Shown here one piece after another: positions 25,055 to 37,014 of a stretch of DNA of 64,000 nt; within the stretch, counting starts at the first letter, position 1; each line of letters begins with the position of its first letter. Source of the DNA: Dicyema japonicum. Its lineage: Eukaryota > Dicyemida > Rhombozoa > Dicyemidae. The DNA lies in contig RDEW01000011.1 of assembly GCA_011109175.1 (NCBI GenBank), positions 1,304,772-1,368,771 on the forward strand, in the 5' to 3' direction. Below the pieces are notes generated by a model that saw nothing but the letters and a program-made list of their open reading frames with translations, made no database searches and was not told the DNA's origin. Position numbers and translations under genes: made by a program.

Positions 25055-25930
25055 CTTTGATACTATTCCCCAATGGGGTCCCGCAAGGCTCCCCTTTATC
25101 TCCTCTCCTTTTCAACCTATTTCTACATGACCTACCTACTACCAATGACCAGGACACTATGTTTTTATCCTATGCGGACGACCTAATTTTCTCTGCAAGA
25201 GATAAATCTCCTTCAGTGGCTGTAGCAATTGTTCAGTCACAACTAAACCGGGTATGTGACTGGCTATCTGCAAATATGTTATGTGTGTCAGCACCTTACT
25301 CCCAGTTCACCATTTTCACTACTGATAGAAGATTTAAGGATGGACTCGAACTGTTTTTTGGAGATACTTCTATCCCTTCTACGCGGACCCAGAAGATCCT
25401 TAAGGTAGTTTTCGACTCTCTGATGACGTTTTCGAGTCACGCGAAGGAGGTGCTTACCAAGGGTCTTCGGAAATGGAACATATTAAAAGCGATCATAAAA
25501 AGAGTTCTTTCTCTGCTGCTGCGTCAACAAGGTCTACCAACAAGTCATTGTTCCTACTATTGAATATGCCTGCTTCGCCTGGAGATTTGCTATTCCCTTT
25601 TCGAGAATTGGTCGTTTGAACTCTCTCAGGCGGAAAATTATGCACCACACTGACATCTCCATGGCGGCCTCGTTTCTGAAGAGGCGACGTTGAAGAATGG
25701 CGTTTCTGCAAGGAACTGGGAAACCTACTCAAAAAAATGTTATAAAAAATTTCGGTCGGTTATAGAAAAAGTGCACACCGTTTGAATTTCTATGGAGAAG
25801 GAATGCGGTTGGGTCATCAGAAGACCAGGCAAAGAGAGTTCGGATGTTGTTGGAGACTGGGATCACCTAATTAGTTAGTTTTGACTATCTTTCTTGGTGG
25901 TCTTTGAGTTAAATAAATTAAAAAATACTT
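25055..25930 (+). mobile_element. 5'-truncated LINE, RT C-terminal half plus 3' end
   Basis: An open frame from 25057 starts inside RT motif B (NGVPQGSPLSPLLFNLFLHD), continues through SYADDLIF (catalytic motif C) and the thumb (QKILKVVFDSLMTFSSHAK). After a break at about 25550 it continues in another frame (VPTIEYACFAWRF). It ends with the shared LINE tail, GGGATCACCTAATTAGTTAG, near 25858 and an A-rich terminus. This is a typical 5' truncation by incomplete reverse transcription. Confidence 0.8.
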
Positions 25931-26479
25931 TGATACGCCTCACTAAATTTATTTTATTATGTTGCGCGCACTGTGAGCAACTATGAAAACGCGCAACAAA
26001 TAATGTGTCAATCAATGTCATATGTCAAAATCATGTCAAACAATATCACGATTACTGAAATAAGATAATCTAGAGATAATTTATTACATTAAAATTAATT
26101 ATATTTTCTTGACCATGTGCATTTGGAATAATTTTTTTCACCAGTTTATAAACAAACCTAAAAATATTTTTTACATTCTAACCTCTACACGATTGTTTGA
26201 TAATAAACTTAAGATTTCTACATTCTCACTGAATGGACTTTCAAATTTATTCAGCCTTAGAGAAGGATTAGTTCCATAATCTTTTAAAACTCGAACCTAC
26301 ATTTAATTGTTTAATAAAACTTGATCCCTTATAGAAAACGTGTATTTACCATGATGAACATTCATCTTTTTGTTCATCCTCTTAAAATAGGCAAATTCAA
26401 ATTTGGTTTTATGAGGATAAGTTGAAAGTTTTTCTAAATTTAAAATCATTTTTTGTAACTTATTTCACTGACTTTGTAG
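25931..26479. other. AT-rich intergenic
   Basis: Nothing recognised. Confidence 0.4.
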
Positions 26480-26960
26480 CTTCATTATTTGTTTCTTCTA
26501 ACGACTTATCATACAGAACGAAAACCAGATTTGTTTTTTAATTTTCTTGATGTGGCCAGCTTTGAATATACATCAATTACAGTGAGCATCCATGTGTATT
26601 CATCGTTGACAGAATAAAATTTTTTCAGATCAATAAAATCTACTTGGAACCTTTCATTTGGTTATAACGCAATATGATGTTTTTCATCACTTATCTATTA
26701 AAATATTACCAAAAAAACAAATTTTTAAAGGAGTAGAAAACTTACAGATTTCACAGGAATTAATTACTCTGCGGATGACACTTCTTTTGATGTGGAAGTA
26801 GTGTTTATTGCAGAGATCCTCATTTTATTCATTCCAGATGAGCCTGGTTATGAATGCCGAGGTTAAAACATCCATCTCATTGTCCATGCAAATGAGCTTG
26901 TGATTCCATTTGTAGAAGACGAAATATATTATGCCTGTTGGTACTTGGAAATACTTGCTC
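26480..26960 (-). pseudogene. Integrase-core fragment (LTR/Ginger-like), degraded
   Basis: Minus-strand pieces read CEICKFSTP (half of the zinc-binding HHCC) and then VDFIDLKKFYSVNDEYTWML and TVIDVYSKLATSR, the start of a DDE integrase core (D..... T.IDV.SK). Several stops interrupt it. It could derive from an LTR retrotransposon or a cut-and-paste element with a similar integrase. It is related in layout to 29106-29560. Confidence 0.55.
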
Positions 26961-27229
26961 TTTAATAATGCGTTCGATTATTTCATATTCCTCATTTTAT
27001 ATAACCTCTGTATGCAGACATCCTTAGATTTACGAATATTTTCGTGAAAGTGCTATTATCTAATCTACTATCGAATGACATGGCGTGGTTTGACATTGAC
27101 ACATGATTTGTTGCGTGTTGTGATGGTTGTGCGTTTTGAGCGGCGACATATTAAGAAACTCCAGAATCATCAAGAAAAAGGTGTCATAATCAAATAATAA
27201 GTGATCCTAGCTTTTAGTAATTTCCCCAC

Positions 27230-27580
27230 TCGCCTCAGGTCGTACGCCAGTGATCGCAACGTTTTCCGGAAGTGTCACCGTCTTTTCAAAAACCGCAAGG
27301 ATAACTTCTCATCCAAGTGGGTTTCTAGTTTTTTGAAAAGTGCAAGAAATCTCGGGTAATGTTTCTGGTTGATACCTCTAAAAGGAGAGTGGCAATTAAT
27401 CCTCTTTCATGTGAGAAAAGAAGACGCATGATTTACCACCAGAATAAGTTGATATTCTTGATTACAAAATCTGGTGATGCCTGTCACAAATGGAAGGGCT
27501 CTTTTGTTAATAGCCTTTTAAAAAAGTCACCTTCAAGGCCCCCTGATCATGACTTTTCAGCATGATGAGTAGACGTCATT
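27230..27580 (+). mobile_element. LINE linker fragment (between endonuclease and RT)
   Basis: Plus-strand readable pieces (RNVFRKCHRLFKNRKDNFSS, KWVSSFLKSARNLG, HKWKGSFVNSLLKK) resemble the basic linker before the RT of APE-type LINEs. There are no intact motifs, so the call is tentative. Confidence 0.35.
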
Positions 27581-27949
27581 AACACTTCAAACGTAACACC
27601 AAGTATCTTTTGACATTTCGTGAATTGAAAGCGGATATCTCTGAAGAATAACTCAAGTTTACCCTTGAATTTCTTATTTAATAAAAAAGGGTACTGAGAT
27701 TTTAACTCCCATACAGAAAACATGTTGGTGGATAGTCAGTGATACACAAAGTTAAGGTGTGACCGGATCACAGAGGATCTCATATTTGTTTTATTAAAGT
27801 GGACTCTGCATCGGAAATAAAAATTTCAGCCATGTTCGGATGTACATTTGACATAAGTTTTTTGTCACAAGTAACCACGAAACGAAGTACAAGACCTTCT
27901 GTATGTCGATTGATACTACGGCCGTCAGTAAGTGAGTTTTCTCATTAAA
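27581..27949. other. Intergenic
   Basis: No feature recognised. Confidence 0.35.
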
Positions 27950-28230
27950 TTAAATTTTAAATTTATTGTACCAGAAAAACACCGTAATAGCCAGAATGAA
28001 AAAATTCAGGCGATCCAGACCTCCCTCAGCAGTCTTCGAATGCTCGGACTTGAAGGAAGTGTCGTCCAGGGGGAACTCCTCTGATGGTTGTTGACTAATG
28101 GTCCTTTTTGGGTATAATTTAGGATTATATCTGGCGCCACCAGAGATGACGCACGCTAACAATTCAAGGTCCCTGGAGCCAAAAAGGAAAAGAAGGAACA
28201 GAAGAAACAATATCTTCAATTAAAGTAACC
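27950..28230 (-). repeat. LINE 3' end
   Basis: On the minus strand: KSEHSKTAEGGLDRLN, then tail sequence with AATTTTTTCATTCTGGC and ACGGTGTTTTTCTGGTAC. The same layout occurs at 38285-38560, 46651 and 61125 (minus strand), marking one LINE lineage. Confidence 0.6.
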
Positions 28231-28419
28231 ACATAGCACCACAATAACGTCGACGCCATGTGGCATAGTTGCCATAGATTCTGCAGTCATACGTGATAAA
28301 TTGGTGAACGGACTTCAAGTGAGTTTTGGCAGATCGCCCTGATCTAAAGCACGCTGGAACGCAGCCATTGGCAGAATAATATTCTCCAGCAGTTTCGACA
28401 TGGAAAACTTAACTAGATG

Positions 28420-28510
28420 GTTTAAATACTTCCTTCTAGTGTTCCCTGTTGAGGTCAACCGGGATCACTTAATTAGATGGTTTGGTGCTCCCCTTTTTGC
28501 GACTAAATAA
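28420..28510 (+). repeat. LINE 3' end (short)
   Basis: Contains AACCGGGATCACTTAATTAG followed by TGGTTTGGTGC; matches the shared LINE tail. Confidence 0.45.
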
Positions 28511-28569
28511 TAGTAAGTTGCATTTTTGCCTTTAATTACCTCAATTATTCTTGAAGAACCGAGATCGTG

Positions 28570-28740
28570 CCGTTGCGACTACGAGGAATCAGTTGTACGT
28601 CCTGTGCTTACTTGTGTGGGCTCGAGGGAGGAACTGAATTATCTGTTTGAGAGTGCTGGGATCACATGATTATTTAGTTTGGTACTATTGTAGTCTTTGG
28701 AATTTTCTTCAATTTCTTATTCTCGAATTGGGCAAAAATG
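28570..28740 (+). repeat. LINE 3' end
   Basis: Contains GTGCTGGGATCACATGATTA, then TTTAGTTTGG and GTAGTCTTTGGAATTTTC; the closest relative is 24375-24590. Confidence 0.55.
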
Positions 28741-28934
28741 TGTCATTTGAGTTTCAACGCAGGTCATCGCTTAAAAAACCGTATCGAACATTCCATGAAA
28801 GATACATACCTGGTCGGATTCTTAATAGAAGAAGTCGAAATTTTTATTTTGATTTGGTTTATTCCAAGTCCCATTTATTAAACAAAACCATATTGCCTAA
28901 TATGCACTAATAATTTGACACATTTTCAACCTGC

Positions 28935-29105
28935 CTCGTTCTCTCAGCGAAGCTTGGAAGATGCTATATGATGGAATTCTCTCGAAGATTTGCTAGTGTC
29001 ATCTTACCAACACCGCCGTGCCTGTTTGTTGTTGGGGGCGTCTTCCGAGAGCGGTGCCTAGCTCAACGCCGTTCCCAATGGAGTTTAGGGAACCTTCCTG
29101 GATAC
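28935..29105 (+). mobile_element. Fragment of RT/restriction-like endonuclease element
   Basis: The plus-strand translation in shifted frames gives GASSESGA, LNAVPNGV and GTFLDT. This corresponds to SGASPESGAWLNAIPNGALG of the better-preserved copy at 51600-51670. It abuts, in opposite orientation, the integrase fragment to its right. Confidence 0.6.
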
Positions 29106-29560
29106 CTCGGACATGTTTTATGGAGTATTTTGTGCATAAATTCTCCATTAAGGAATTGCAAAATTCCTTACCATCGTCTGTATGTAAGATCAATGGCGAT
29201 CCGACATAAAAAACATAATTTGGAAGAGTGATACAATTTCTTCTGCTCGTTTATTTTTAGCAAGCTCAACCATAACATATTTTGAGAGTCCGCAACAACC
29301 AAAATCTAAACTTTAATATCAAAAACCCATGAATATTCATCATTCATTTCTGAGTATCTCCTTAGGTCAAGTCAGCAAAATAGCGATCCCCTGGTTTCCT
29401 AGCTAATGTCGGTGTTATTGGCGGTTTCGTGCTAAGTAATATCTTTGCCTGTGAAATAAAAGGGAAAAATACCTGACAAAATACACAATTGGAGATAACG
29501 GACTCAATCAAATCCCTACCAATCCTGTAAACTCCTGCCTCATTTTTGAAAATTGCCGGT
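29106..29560 (-). pseudogene. Integrase-core fragment (LTR/Ginger-like)
   Basis: Minus-strand order: CVFCQVFFPF (zinc-binding cysteines), GDRYFADLT (start of core), then LHTDDGKEFCNSLMENLC and TKYSIKHVRG (second catalytic Asp region, H.D.G.EF). Stops separate the blocks. No long terminal repeats are visible on either side. The class of parent element cannot be decided. Confidence 0.6.
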
Positions 29561-30690
29561 CTCTACCGAAATGATTATAATTATGTTGTGACTAATAAAT
29601 TGTGACTTTAAAGTATACCTCTATTGTTTTTAGCACTAATTCCTGTTCTTCTTTACAAAAAACCGTATTTTTTTGTTACAGTTTAAAATATAGGCCTTTT
29701 CCTCGTAGAAAATAAATTTTCTGAGAGTTTCTTTAGATAAAATCTGTTAAGTGGACCTATGTCTTCTACGTAAAGATTATTGCTGATTTCCTTTACTTTC
29801 TTAAATTTTTCTTGAGTTAGTCGCATAAAATATCATTAAAATGACACTTCATTTGAGTGTATTTTTGCTACTTTATGATTTTAAAATATTAACGATTTTA
29901 ACTAAAAATTACACCATTCAACTCAGAAAAATTTGAATTATCCAGTGTAGTAATTTTTATTAGTTCTAGTGGAGCTCCACGTACTGACGGTAGCAATTTA
30001 TTTTGTTTCATTATTCTATTGAGTGTCAACCATAAATAATATCGAATTATCTATCAGGCTAGTGAAATTCTTTATTTTATACCAAAACCGACGAGTTCAT
30101 TGTTAAAAAAGCTAGAATATCAGTCTCATCACCACACAGAAGCAGATTTTTAGATGCGAGCCCTAAGAGGAATATAGACATTTGAGACTATAAATGTCTC
30201 AACATCGAAAAAGAAAATTAAATAGATATCTCTCTTAACGTAATATCCTCTTTACAGAAAGATGATGCAACACGGGAGACATTGGTGGATACAAACTGCT
30301 CCTTATTAGGAGAGAGCAGTACTCCTCTTCTGACTTTCACCGTTTATAGCCATTTTCTTCAACTCACTTACAAATATAGTAGTACTGAATTTGTCGACGC
30401 AGAGCTCCGCAAGTATGGCCAGCCATTTCAGGGCATTCGGGGTAGCCTACTACGTGCAGAACTGCCTGTTTAGCTCATTTTTTTGGTCAGTTGCCAAAAC
30501 GTATATGATATGGCAAAAATTATATTCATGCAATCTGGTAATGTAAGTGACTCTTCTCTTCTTCTCGACATTCCTTCTCACTAGAGAGAGTTTTGAAGTT
30601 TAATTTTTATTATTAAAATTAGAAATATAATTTTATTTATTTATTAATAAATAAAAATATAATTTAAATATAAAATAAACTCTAAATCAA
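29561..30690. other. Intergenic
   Basis: AT-rich. A 63-codon plus-strand frame at 30282-30473 (TLVDTNCSLLGESSTPLL) is unrecognised. No feature is called. Confidence 0.35.
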
Positions 30691-30693
30691 TTG

Positions 30694-31543
30694 ATGTTAA
30701 TTAAGGAATATAGGATTCCAATTCCCTTACGTTCAAGTTTATATCAAATAGGGCAGCTCTACATGAACCAGGTATGGGACTGCCTATATTATTAAGAGAA
30801 AATCCACTGAGGATAGCATCAGTAAAGGAAGCAGCATAAAAATACTAGCCAATGAGTCTTACACCGACGGATTTGGGGGAAACGGACAGTACACACTTAA
30901 GAAATATGCTGTAACCGATCATCTTCCAGGTAGATCAATTATCTTAATCACAGCCTGGGTGGCCTATCTAGCTCCAAAGTCCCTGCACATCGAGGAGGAG
31001 GCCTGGAATGCTTATCCCTACACTAAAACCATATATCGTTGTCCTCTCTCTCCAAGCTTTCAATAATTGTCGAAACAACTGTGGTTGACCAAAACAACGG
31101 AAAAACTGACGGAATATTTCAGGCCGACCCAGAACAGGTTGTACTCAATGTTACAAAGGTAATTTATCTGGACATTTGTAACGACAAAGTGGAGTACTAC
31201 TGTTCCTCAGAGGACCCACTGATATTCAAGTCTGGTCTGAATACCAGTACTCCACTTTCCCCATCTTGGATGGAGGAATTGGATATTCCAAATTCAATGT
31301 GTGTTTATAAACTATGCACGGTTGAATTTAATTATCCAATTTTGGAGCATAAAATTGAGAAATTTATTCACAATTACGGTTTGGTTGTTAATTTACCATG
31401 AATTAGCCATTCCACAGATTTTGTTAAGGGACCATCGGAGAATTTGGTGTTGGCAGGATGAATACTCTCAAATGACCATTCAAGACGTTAGAATGCTCGA
31501 AGAGAGGGCTCAAGAGTTTTTAAGAGAACAAAAATTTGATTAA
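30694..31543 (+). CDS. PITPN: Class I phosphatidylinositol transfer protein
   Basis: A cytosolic START-like lipid transfer protein that exchanges phosphatidylinositol and phosphatidylcholine. The conceptual protein is 257 aa (PITPNA about 270). It begins MLIKEYRIPIPLRSSLYQIG, as in animal PITPs, then GNGQYTLKKYAV, EEEAWNAYPYTKT (the WNAYPY hallmark), VIYLDICNDKVEY, SGLNTSTPLSPSWMEEL, CVYKLCTVEF, HRRIWCWQDEYSQMT and a helical C-terminus DVRMLEERAQEFL. Introns: 30772-30796 (25 nt), 30930-30953 (24 nt), 31379-31406 (28 nt). One missing base near 31054-31055 breaks the frame. With it restored the spacing between WNAYPY and the next strand equals that in human PITP. Confidence 0.88.
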
Positions 31544-31934
31544 TTTATTTTTAATGGAATTTTTAGATTTATTTCTTTTTTCATTATTAAGATATTTACG
31601 GTATAATATTTTTGTTATACTCAGTTCATAGTAGCCATACGGCATCTGATAAAGTCACTTTCTACAATAACGGATATGGATGGATGTGAAGCTTGGAATG
31701 CATGCGCTTCACTCTGACCGTGGAAATGGATATACCTTAAGTAAACGTTCACTCTTAGCCTCTTTCAGGCACAGTTGGCATCCCTTGTGTAGTTATTTGT
31801 TTTTTTCGTCAAAGTGCATCAATTACTTTTTGCATAAAATTTCATTGTGAATAAATTAGTTATTATTTTATGCTAAAATGGCGGAAATCCTCTGAAAGAT
31901 TCATTTAATTAAATTAGTCGAATTAGAAGGTCAA
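31544..31934. other. Intergenic
   Basis: 3' flank of the PITP gene; nothing recognised. Confidence 0.35.
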
Positions 31935-32060
31935 AATGTCTGTTGGATCTTCGAGAGACGACCCGATCGAGAGCCAGAACCCGGAAAAGCGGGATCACTT
32001 AGTTAGTAGTTAACCTTTAACTTTTTTCTAATCCGGTGATCTTGGGGTAAAAAAAGGTCA
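31935..32060 (+). repeat. LINE 3' end
   Basis: AAAGCGGGATCACTTAGTTA, then TCTAATCCGGTGATCTTGGG, matches the shared LINE tail. Confidence 0.45.
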
Positions 32061-32106
32061 AAAATGTTGGCATCAGTTACTAAAAAATTCACAGTGAAGT
32101 CCTTCT

Positions 32107-32945
32107 AATTGGCCAATTCTCAAATTGGTAAAAATAAATTTTATGAAAAAGATTAGTAAAATTTTTTTATGTTTTTTAATAATATGTGGCCAATTTGAGA
32201 ATTTAAAAAACCATTAAAATAATATACTATTTTTATCAAAATATCAGTTTTAGTAAATCCCTGTCTCAACCATATTGTAAATTTCGCCTTGTTTATAATT
32301 TTTGGAAATTTCTTAAAAGTTATCTTAAATTCTTCTAACTCAGGTTGTTTGTCAGTTATCATTTCCCCATGTAATTTATGCATTCAAAAACCATGTCTTT
32401 TATCATTTCCCCATGTAATTTATGCAAAATCCTTTAGAATTCTTGAAATCATTAATTGATAACTTTTCAGCAATATTCTGTGGTTTTTTGATATTAGTGC
32501 ATCAGTCAACAAAGCACCTAACATAAACAAATTAAAAATACCCTTAGATTTCATCAAATGCATCGATTCTAATATTGTTGTATCAAGTTCAGGAAATTTT
32601 AACGGTTTTCATGTTTTTGTTGAAGGAATATAATTTTTAGATGTTTTTTTATGGAATCTCAGGAATTAAGAATATTATTCACGGTTTTTCTTGAAATTCG
32701 AGTTTTAAATAAATCAGAAAATCTGTGAGCGACTTTTTTGGCACGATTTAGTATTATTCTCGTCTTTATATCTCAAAATTTCGAGTTTTTAGAAAAAAAT
32801 TAAGCTTTGTATAATTGCAACGAGAACTTTGCGAACACATGGTAAAATTTTTAGTTTGAAATTTTTATTTTTTAATAAAGTAATTGAAAAAGATTAGTAA
32901 AAATAAATTTTATTTTTTAAATAATTTGTGGCCAATTTGAGAATT
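32107..32945. repeat. AT-rich repeat with direct and inverted copies
   Basis: TGGCCAATTTGAGAATT occurs at about 32188 and again at about 32930. Its inverted form (GGCCAATTCTCAAATTGG) is at about 32112. AAAAGATTAGTAAAA precedes both direct copies. In addition, a 26-bp block starting TATCATTTCCCCATG is directly duplicated at 32357 and 32401. No coding potential seen; possibly a non-autonomous element. Confidence 0.4.
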
Positions 32946-32959
32946 CCTTGCATTTTAGG

Positions 32960-33480
32960 AAGCAGGATTCAGTTTTCAAGCATAAAAGTCTCAAAAACGT
33001 GCAATCCGTTGGCAAACTTGTCCAGAAACATCATTTTGTCACTTAACGAATCCCTTATTCGATTTTTATTTATTCCAAACCAAAGGAACTCAAAAGAGCT
33101 GTGGTTCATAATTCGAATATCTATGAAAATATCCTCTATTCGTTTTCTGAAGAAGACAAAGGATTCCGTAATCGTGCTCAAGTTAACTACTTCACATTAC
33201 TCTTTGTTAACTTCAAGTCAATCCTGCAACAATTCTCGGAAATTTTGTTATTGTTGAAAGGGCATTCCCTGGACTTCCTCCAAGGATTGATCCTCCAGGC
33301 ACCATAAATTTATGGGAGTAGAAATTTCTTGCACAATATAATCAATCGTCGATAAGGGGGCAAAGAGCTGCAATCCCATTTCAGAAGGGATGATTTCATT
33401 TCCAAAAACTCGGGGGGTGAAACGTACCGATTACAAAAGAACAAATTCTTTGTATTTCTTCCCCACGCAGTTAAATTTAC
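32960..33480 (-). pseudogene. Possible COG2-like N-terminal remnant
   Basis: Minus-strand reading gives LEDQSLEEVQGMPFQQ, then (stop) QNFRELLQD (stop) LEVNKE (stop) CEVVNLSTITESFVFFRKR, then IRDSLSDKMMFLDKFANG. The spacing and the VNLST motif resemble the N-terminal coiled-coil of conserved oligomeric Golgi subunit 2. Three in-frame stops in a short stretch argue for a pseudogene, unless unrecognised introns are present. The family assignment is tentative. Confidence 0.3.
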
Positions 33481-33999
33481 AGAAATATGAGCTTGCGACC
33501 GAATTCAGAAATAATACAAGAAAGCAACGCATTCACAGGATCCAGAATTATACTGGATAGAAGTATAGGGGGCTGATTGACAGATTGAGATAAAGGGTTC
33601 ATGAGATGTCCGGGCTTAAACCCATCAACTCCTCCACTATTTCCTTTCGGAATGATTAGAAGGTATCTCGAAGATCGGCAGTAGAAACGTCCCTCATGTT
33701 CTCCGATGATACTTTATTATTAAAATATTATTTTAACCAAAAAAAATAAATCACTGTATAGAAAAATTTGATTTCAATAAAATAATTCAAATTTAGTATT
33801 TTTTTATATTTTATTAACATTAATTTTTTAGAGATCCTAGGATCTCCGAGAGTCCCATAGAGGAACTAAAGTAAGCCAATTCAATATTGACATTACATTA
33901 TAAACTTAACTATTAAATCAATACAAATTGCTGTTACAACGTATTTTTTAATATTTTTTGTCAATCTGAATTTTTTTTTCTTTTTTATTTAAAAAATAA

Positions 34000-34265
34000 T
34001 TTATTAAGGAAAAAAGTGAGCAAATGGTCATATAGCAGCCGCCCTGACTGCGTGCCAATTCCCTCTCAGGTTGGCGAGCGAAATTCGCTCAAATAACCAG
34101 CAGCGCTTACGGGGTCATCTGATCGTGTAAAAATCTGATTCCCTAGACGACTCAAGAATGGAACCAGACGTTTCAGCGGCGATTGGAACGAACAAAAAAC
34201 CATTGGGTAGGACCTGACTACTATACCAGTTTCAACCTCTCCGCCTTCTCAGCTGCAGAACAGGT
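34000..34265 (-). mobile_element. 3' end of RT/restriction-like endonuclease element
   Basis: The minus-strand C-terminal segment CWLFERISLANLRGNWHAVR followed by a stop matches the extreme C-terminus of the element at 53373-53540 (LFERISLAILRGNSHAVR). The DNA ATTTGAGCGAATTTCGCTCG is shared by the two. Confidence 0.65.
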
Positions 34266-36000
34266 TGCAAGGGCAAAATACTTACATTTATTAAAATTCT
34301 GTTAAAATAAGAAATAAGGAAATATTGTAGAGATAAATTCGATATTATAAAATGATTTTGCTACACATCAGCAAATTCTTTTCTTAGAGTGCTACTGATT
34401 CAATATTTCACGTCCTCCAATCTATTTTATTCAAATTGATGATCAAGTCTCCGCCATATTCAGAAACAGTAACAAATTCTTATTTCAATGTTTTTATTTT
34501 TGCATATCATCCAGCGTCTCTTAAAAAAACAAAATAGATGTATTTCCTAACATGCAAAAATCTATATTTTCGTTTTGTCATATTTATTGTAAAAAACATG
34601 TATTTTAAAACTAAAAAGTCAATTCCTGTTTCCTGACTTTTAAAACTAAAACTACGAGTCAGCCATTCAGTCTATGGTTTGAGGTGAAAAAAAACATATC
34701 ATTTACCAATCAAGTGGTGGTGTAACACAATAGGAATAGGTCATTAAACCATCGATTAAGGTAACTGTCCCGTATTACAAGGTTGTTGAAATAATGACGT
34801 TGATTTAATAATGATGCTATGAATTGTCAAGTGAATAAAGTATTTATTAGAGCTTAATGATTAGAGATAATTATTTAAGGATTTGGTGGATTGTTGTCCG
34901 CAGAATTATTATTTTCCTTTAATTACTAATAAATTACATTCCATCCTAAAATGTCACATAAACGAAAGGATGTGTATTTTGAAGAATTATCGTCATTTTG
35001 TCTATTATCATCCTTCCCATTAAATTAGAATATACCCCCCATCCCATAATATCGGTTATTCTGAATGATTTGTTGCTCATTTATTTGTCACTAAATTTTT
35101 CTTTATATTATTAACATTTATCAAATTAATCTTCCATCCAACTGAGATTGTTTTTTAAAGAAAACATTTTTATTAATTTGCAAACAAAACCCTTCAATCG
35201 TCTTTTATCTCAGAAAAAATTTGCTTACAGTTAAGAATTCGGATTTTAATTTATATTTAAAATAAATTTCTAAATTTTAATGATAAGTTCGAAATATAAT
35301 TACTGATTTATTTGATTAATTTAATTTTTTGCTTGCTGTTTTGATTTTTTATGACACCAAGAGTAAAATTCTTATTTGTTTGATAATCATAGAGTCTGGA
35401 AAGCGAGTTTGTGTCAAACGTAAATAAACCAAAACTCATGAAATATTGTTCTGCTGAGAGAATACAATAAATTTATTATTGATCTGAGTAAATTATCCTT
35501 GAAGAGAGTGAGAGGTATTTGTTGTATTCTCATATAATGTAGAATGATATTTGAAGATGGAAAGCACTATGATAAAATAGTTCAATAAAATGGCTGTTTA
35601 AAAAAGTAACATTTCTAAGTCTTTTTCCAAAATGAACAATACTGATTTTTGGATGAATTTAAAAATAGGGATCATAGAGAGGAGTTTTTAAACAAGAAAA
35701 TGTGGAAAAATTATATATTGGGGAACGATGACTTCATCATTTATATAACCTCACATTATGGGCATCATGTTTTTGATCAACAAATAAGCCACATGAACAT
35801 CACCTAGGATGTTCTCTCTAGGTTTCAGCTTTGTTATATATTTTGTCAGATCTTTCCTTAAAATAATAAGCAAATACAATAAAAGCATACAAATTAAAAT
35901 CTGAGACGATAATTGTTACAAAAACATAGCAAAATATTTATGGGCTAAATTTAGGACAATTAGAAACTCAACTTAACTCGTATCTCTGGTACTTTTATTT
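34266..36000. other. Long AT-rich gene-poor stretch
   Basis: No recognisable gene, RNA or repeat. Confidence 0.4.
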
Positions 36001-36159
36001 GTGGATATAAGGGATAACAGTACTTCTCAAAATACCAAACACTATCAAAGGTCCACTATCAACTACATATATCACAAAACCAACCAGATCTTCCATAAAC
36101 ACTACTAATAAGCTGATCCGCCGATTCTAACGGATATGGTGAGACATACAAGTCAGTCA

Positions 36160-36835
36160 AAGAAAGAAACAGCTTCCCAATCACGGCCAAGCGATCCAAT
36201 GTAATCAAAGGCATGCTGCAACTGAATCCGCTCACACTTTTAGGTTGTCCGGCATTATACTAAATCAACAAAATAAACAACCTCCTGGGGACCATAGTAG
36301 CTTTCGCTCCCAAAATATGTGTCATGAACATCTGAAAATAGAAAATGTCCTCCATAGTGACGTAACCATCCTATAGGAGCTCTTACGGTTTAATACATTC
36401 ATGTCATAATCTTCCAACAGAATTTCCCCTTTGTGAATTATCATTGGGGTAAAAACCTCACTCATTTGCTTAATCCTGTTCAGATTCTATTCATGTGACC
36501 TAACTATCTCAAATTATCAATTTTTCTGCTTCTCTGTGGAGTCAACTCCTTGCTCGCTGTGGTCAGTCCAACCAGTTGACTCAGGGGTATGTCCGCATTA
36601 ATGACTCTTTCAAACAATACATAACTCTGAGACCTCACTAATACTGTATTCGACTTATTTCGCATGTTAAATAGGAGGGAACTAAGTTTAGTAAAATATT
36701 TTTTCCAAGTGTCCCCCATAAGGTCAAACAGGGTTCTCTCAATCTCCCTAGACATCATCGGTAATCGATCCCTCACAACCGTTCCCTCATAACTTTCTCC
36801 AAGGATTTAGCAGCTTTTGACTTGAGAGAATGACT
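36160..36835 (-). CDS. TFIIS-central / SPOC domain protein (DIDO/PHF3-like), partial
   Basis: The TFIIS central domain is clear: KSLEKVMRERL, EIERTLFDLMGDTWKKYFT, KLSSLLFNMRNKSN, LFERVINADIPLSQLV, ASKELTPQRSRK. Next comes FTPMIIHKGEILLED, equivalent to the THKGEIEI motif that follows this domain in DIDO/PHF3 proteins. A SPOC-like start (GYVTMEDIFYFQMFM) follows. Such proteins bind RNA polymerase II and act in the nucleus. Introns that fit: 36748-36776 (29 nt), 36371-36396 (26), 36260-36281 (22), 36216-36237 (22). A frameshift and a TAG lie near 36490-36510, and the N- and C-termini are not resolved. No PHD finger is visible nearby. Confidence 0.6.
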
Positions 36836-37014
36836 CGTTTTTTACTAGATCGACATTTTCCTCGCTGTCTATTGGGATCCTTTTTTAAGACAAAATAAAA
36901 ACGAGTCATAACGTAGGAGAGGTTGATTTCGTGATACATTCTTTTTAGTTGTCATTTAACTATTTTATTGTGGGATGATTTGATCATTAATAAGCTTATG
37001 AATGATTTAATCTT

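Noticed and set aside
28999-29105. Integrase frame extending to 28999 on the minus strand.
   Set aside because: This part is the antisense of the RT/endonuclease fragment at 28935-29105; the integrase similarity stops near 29106.
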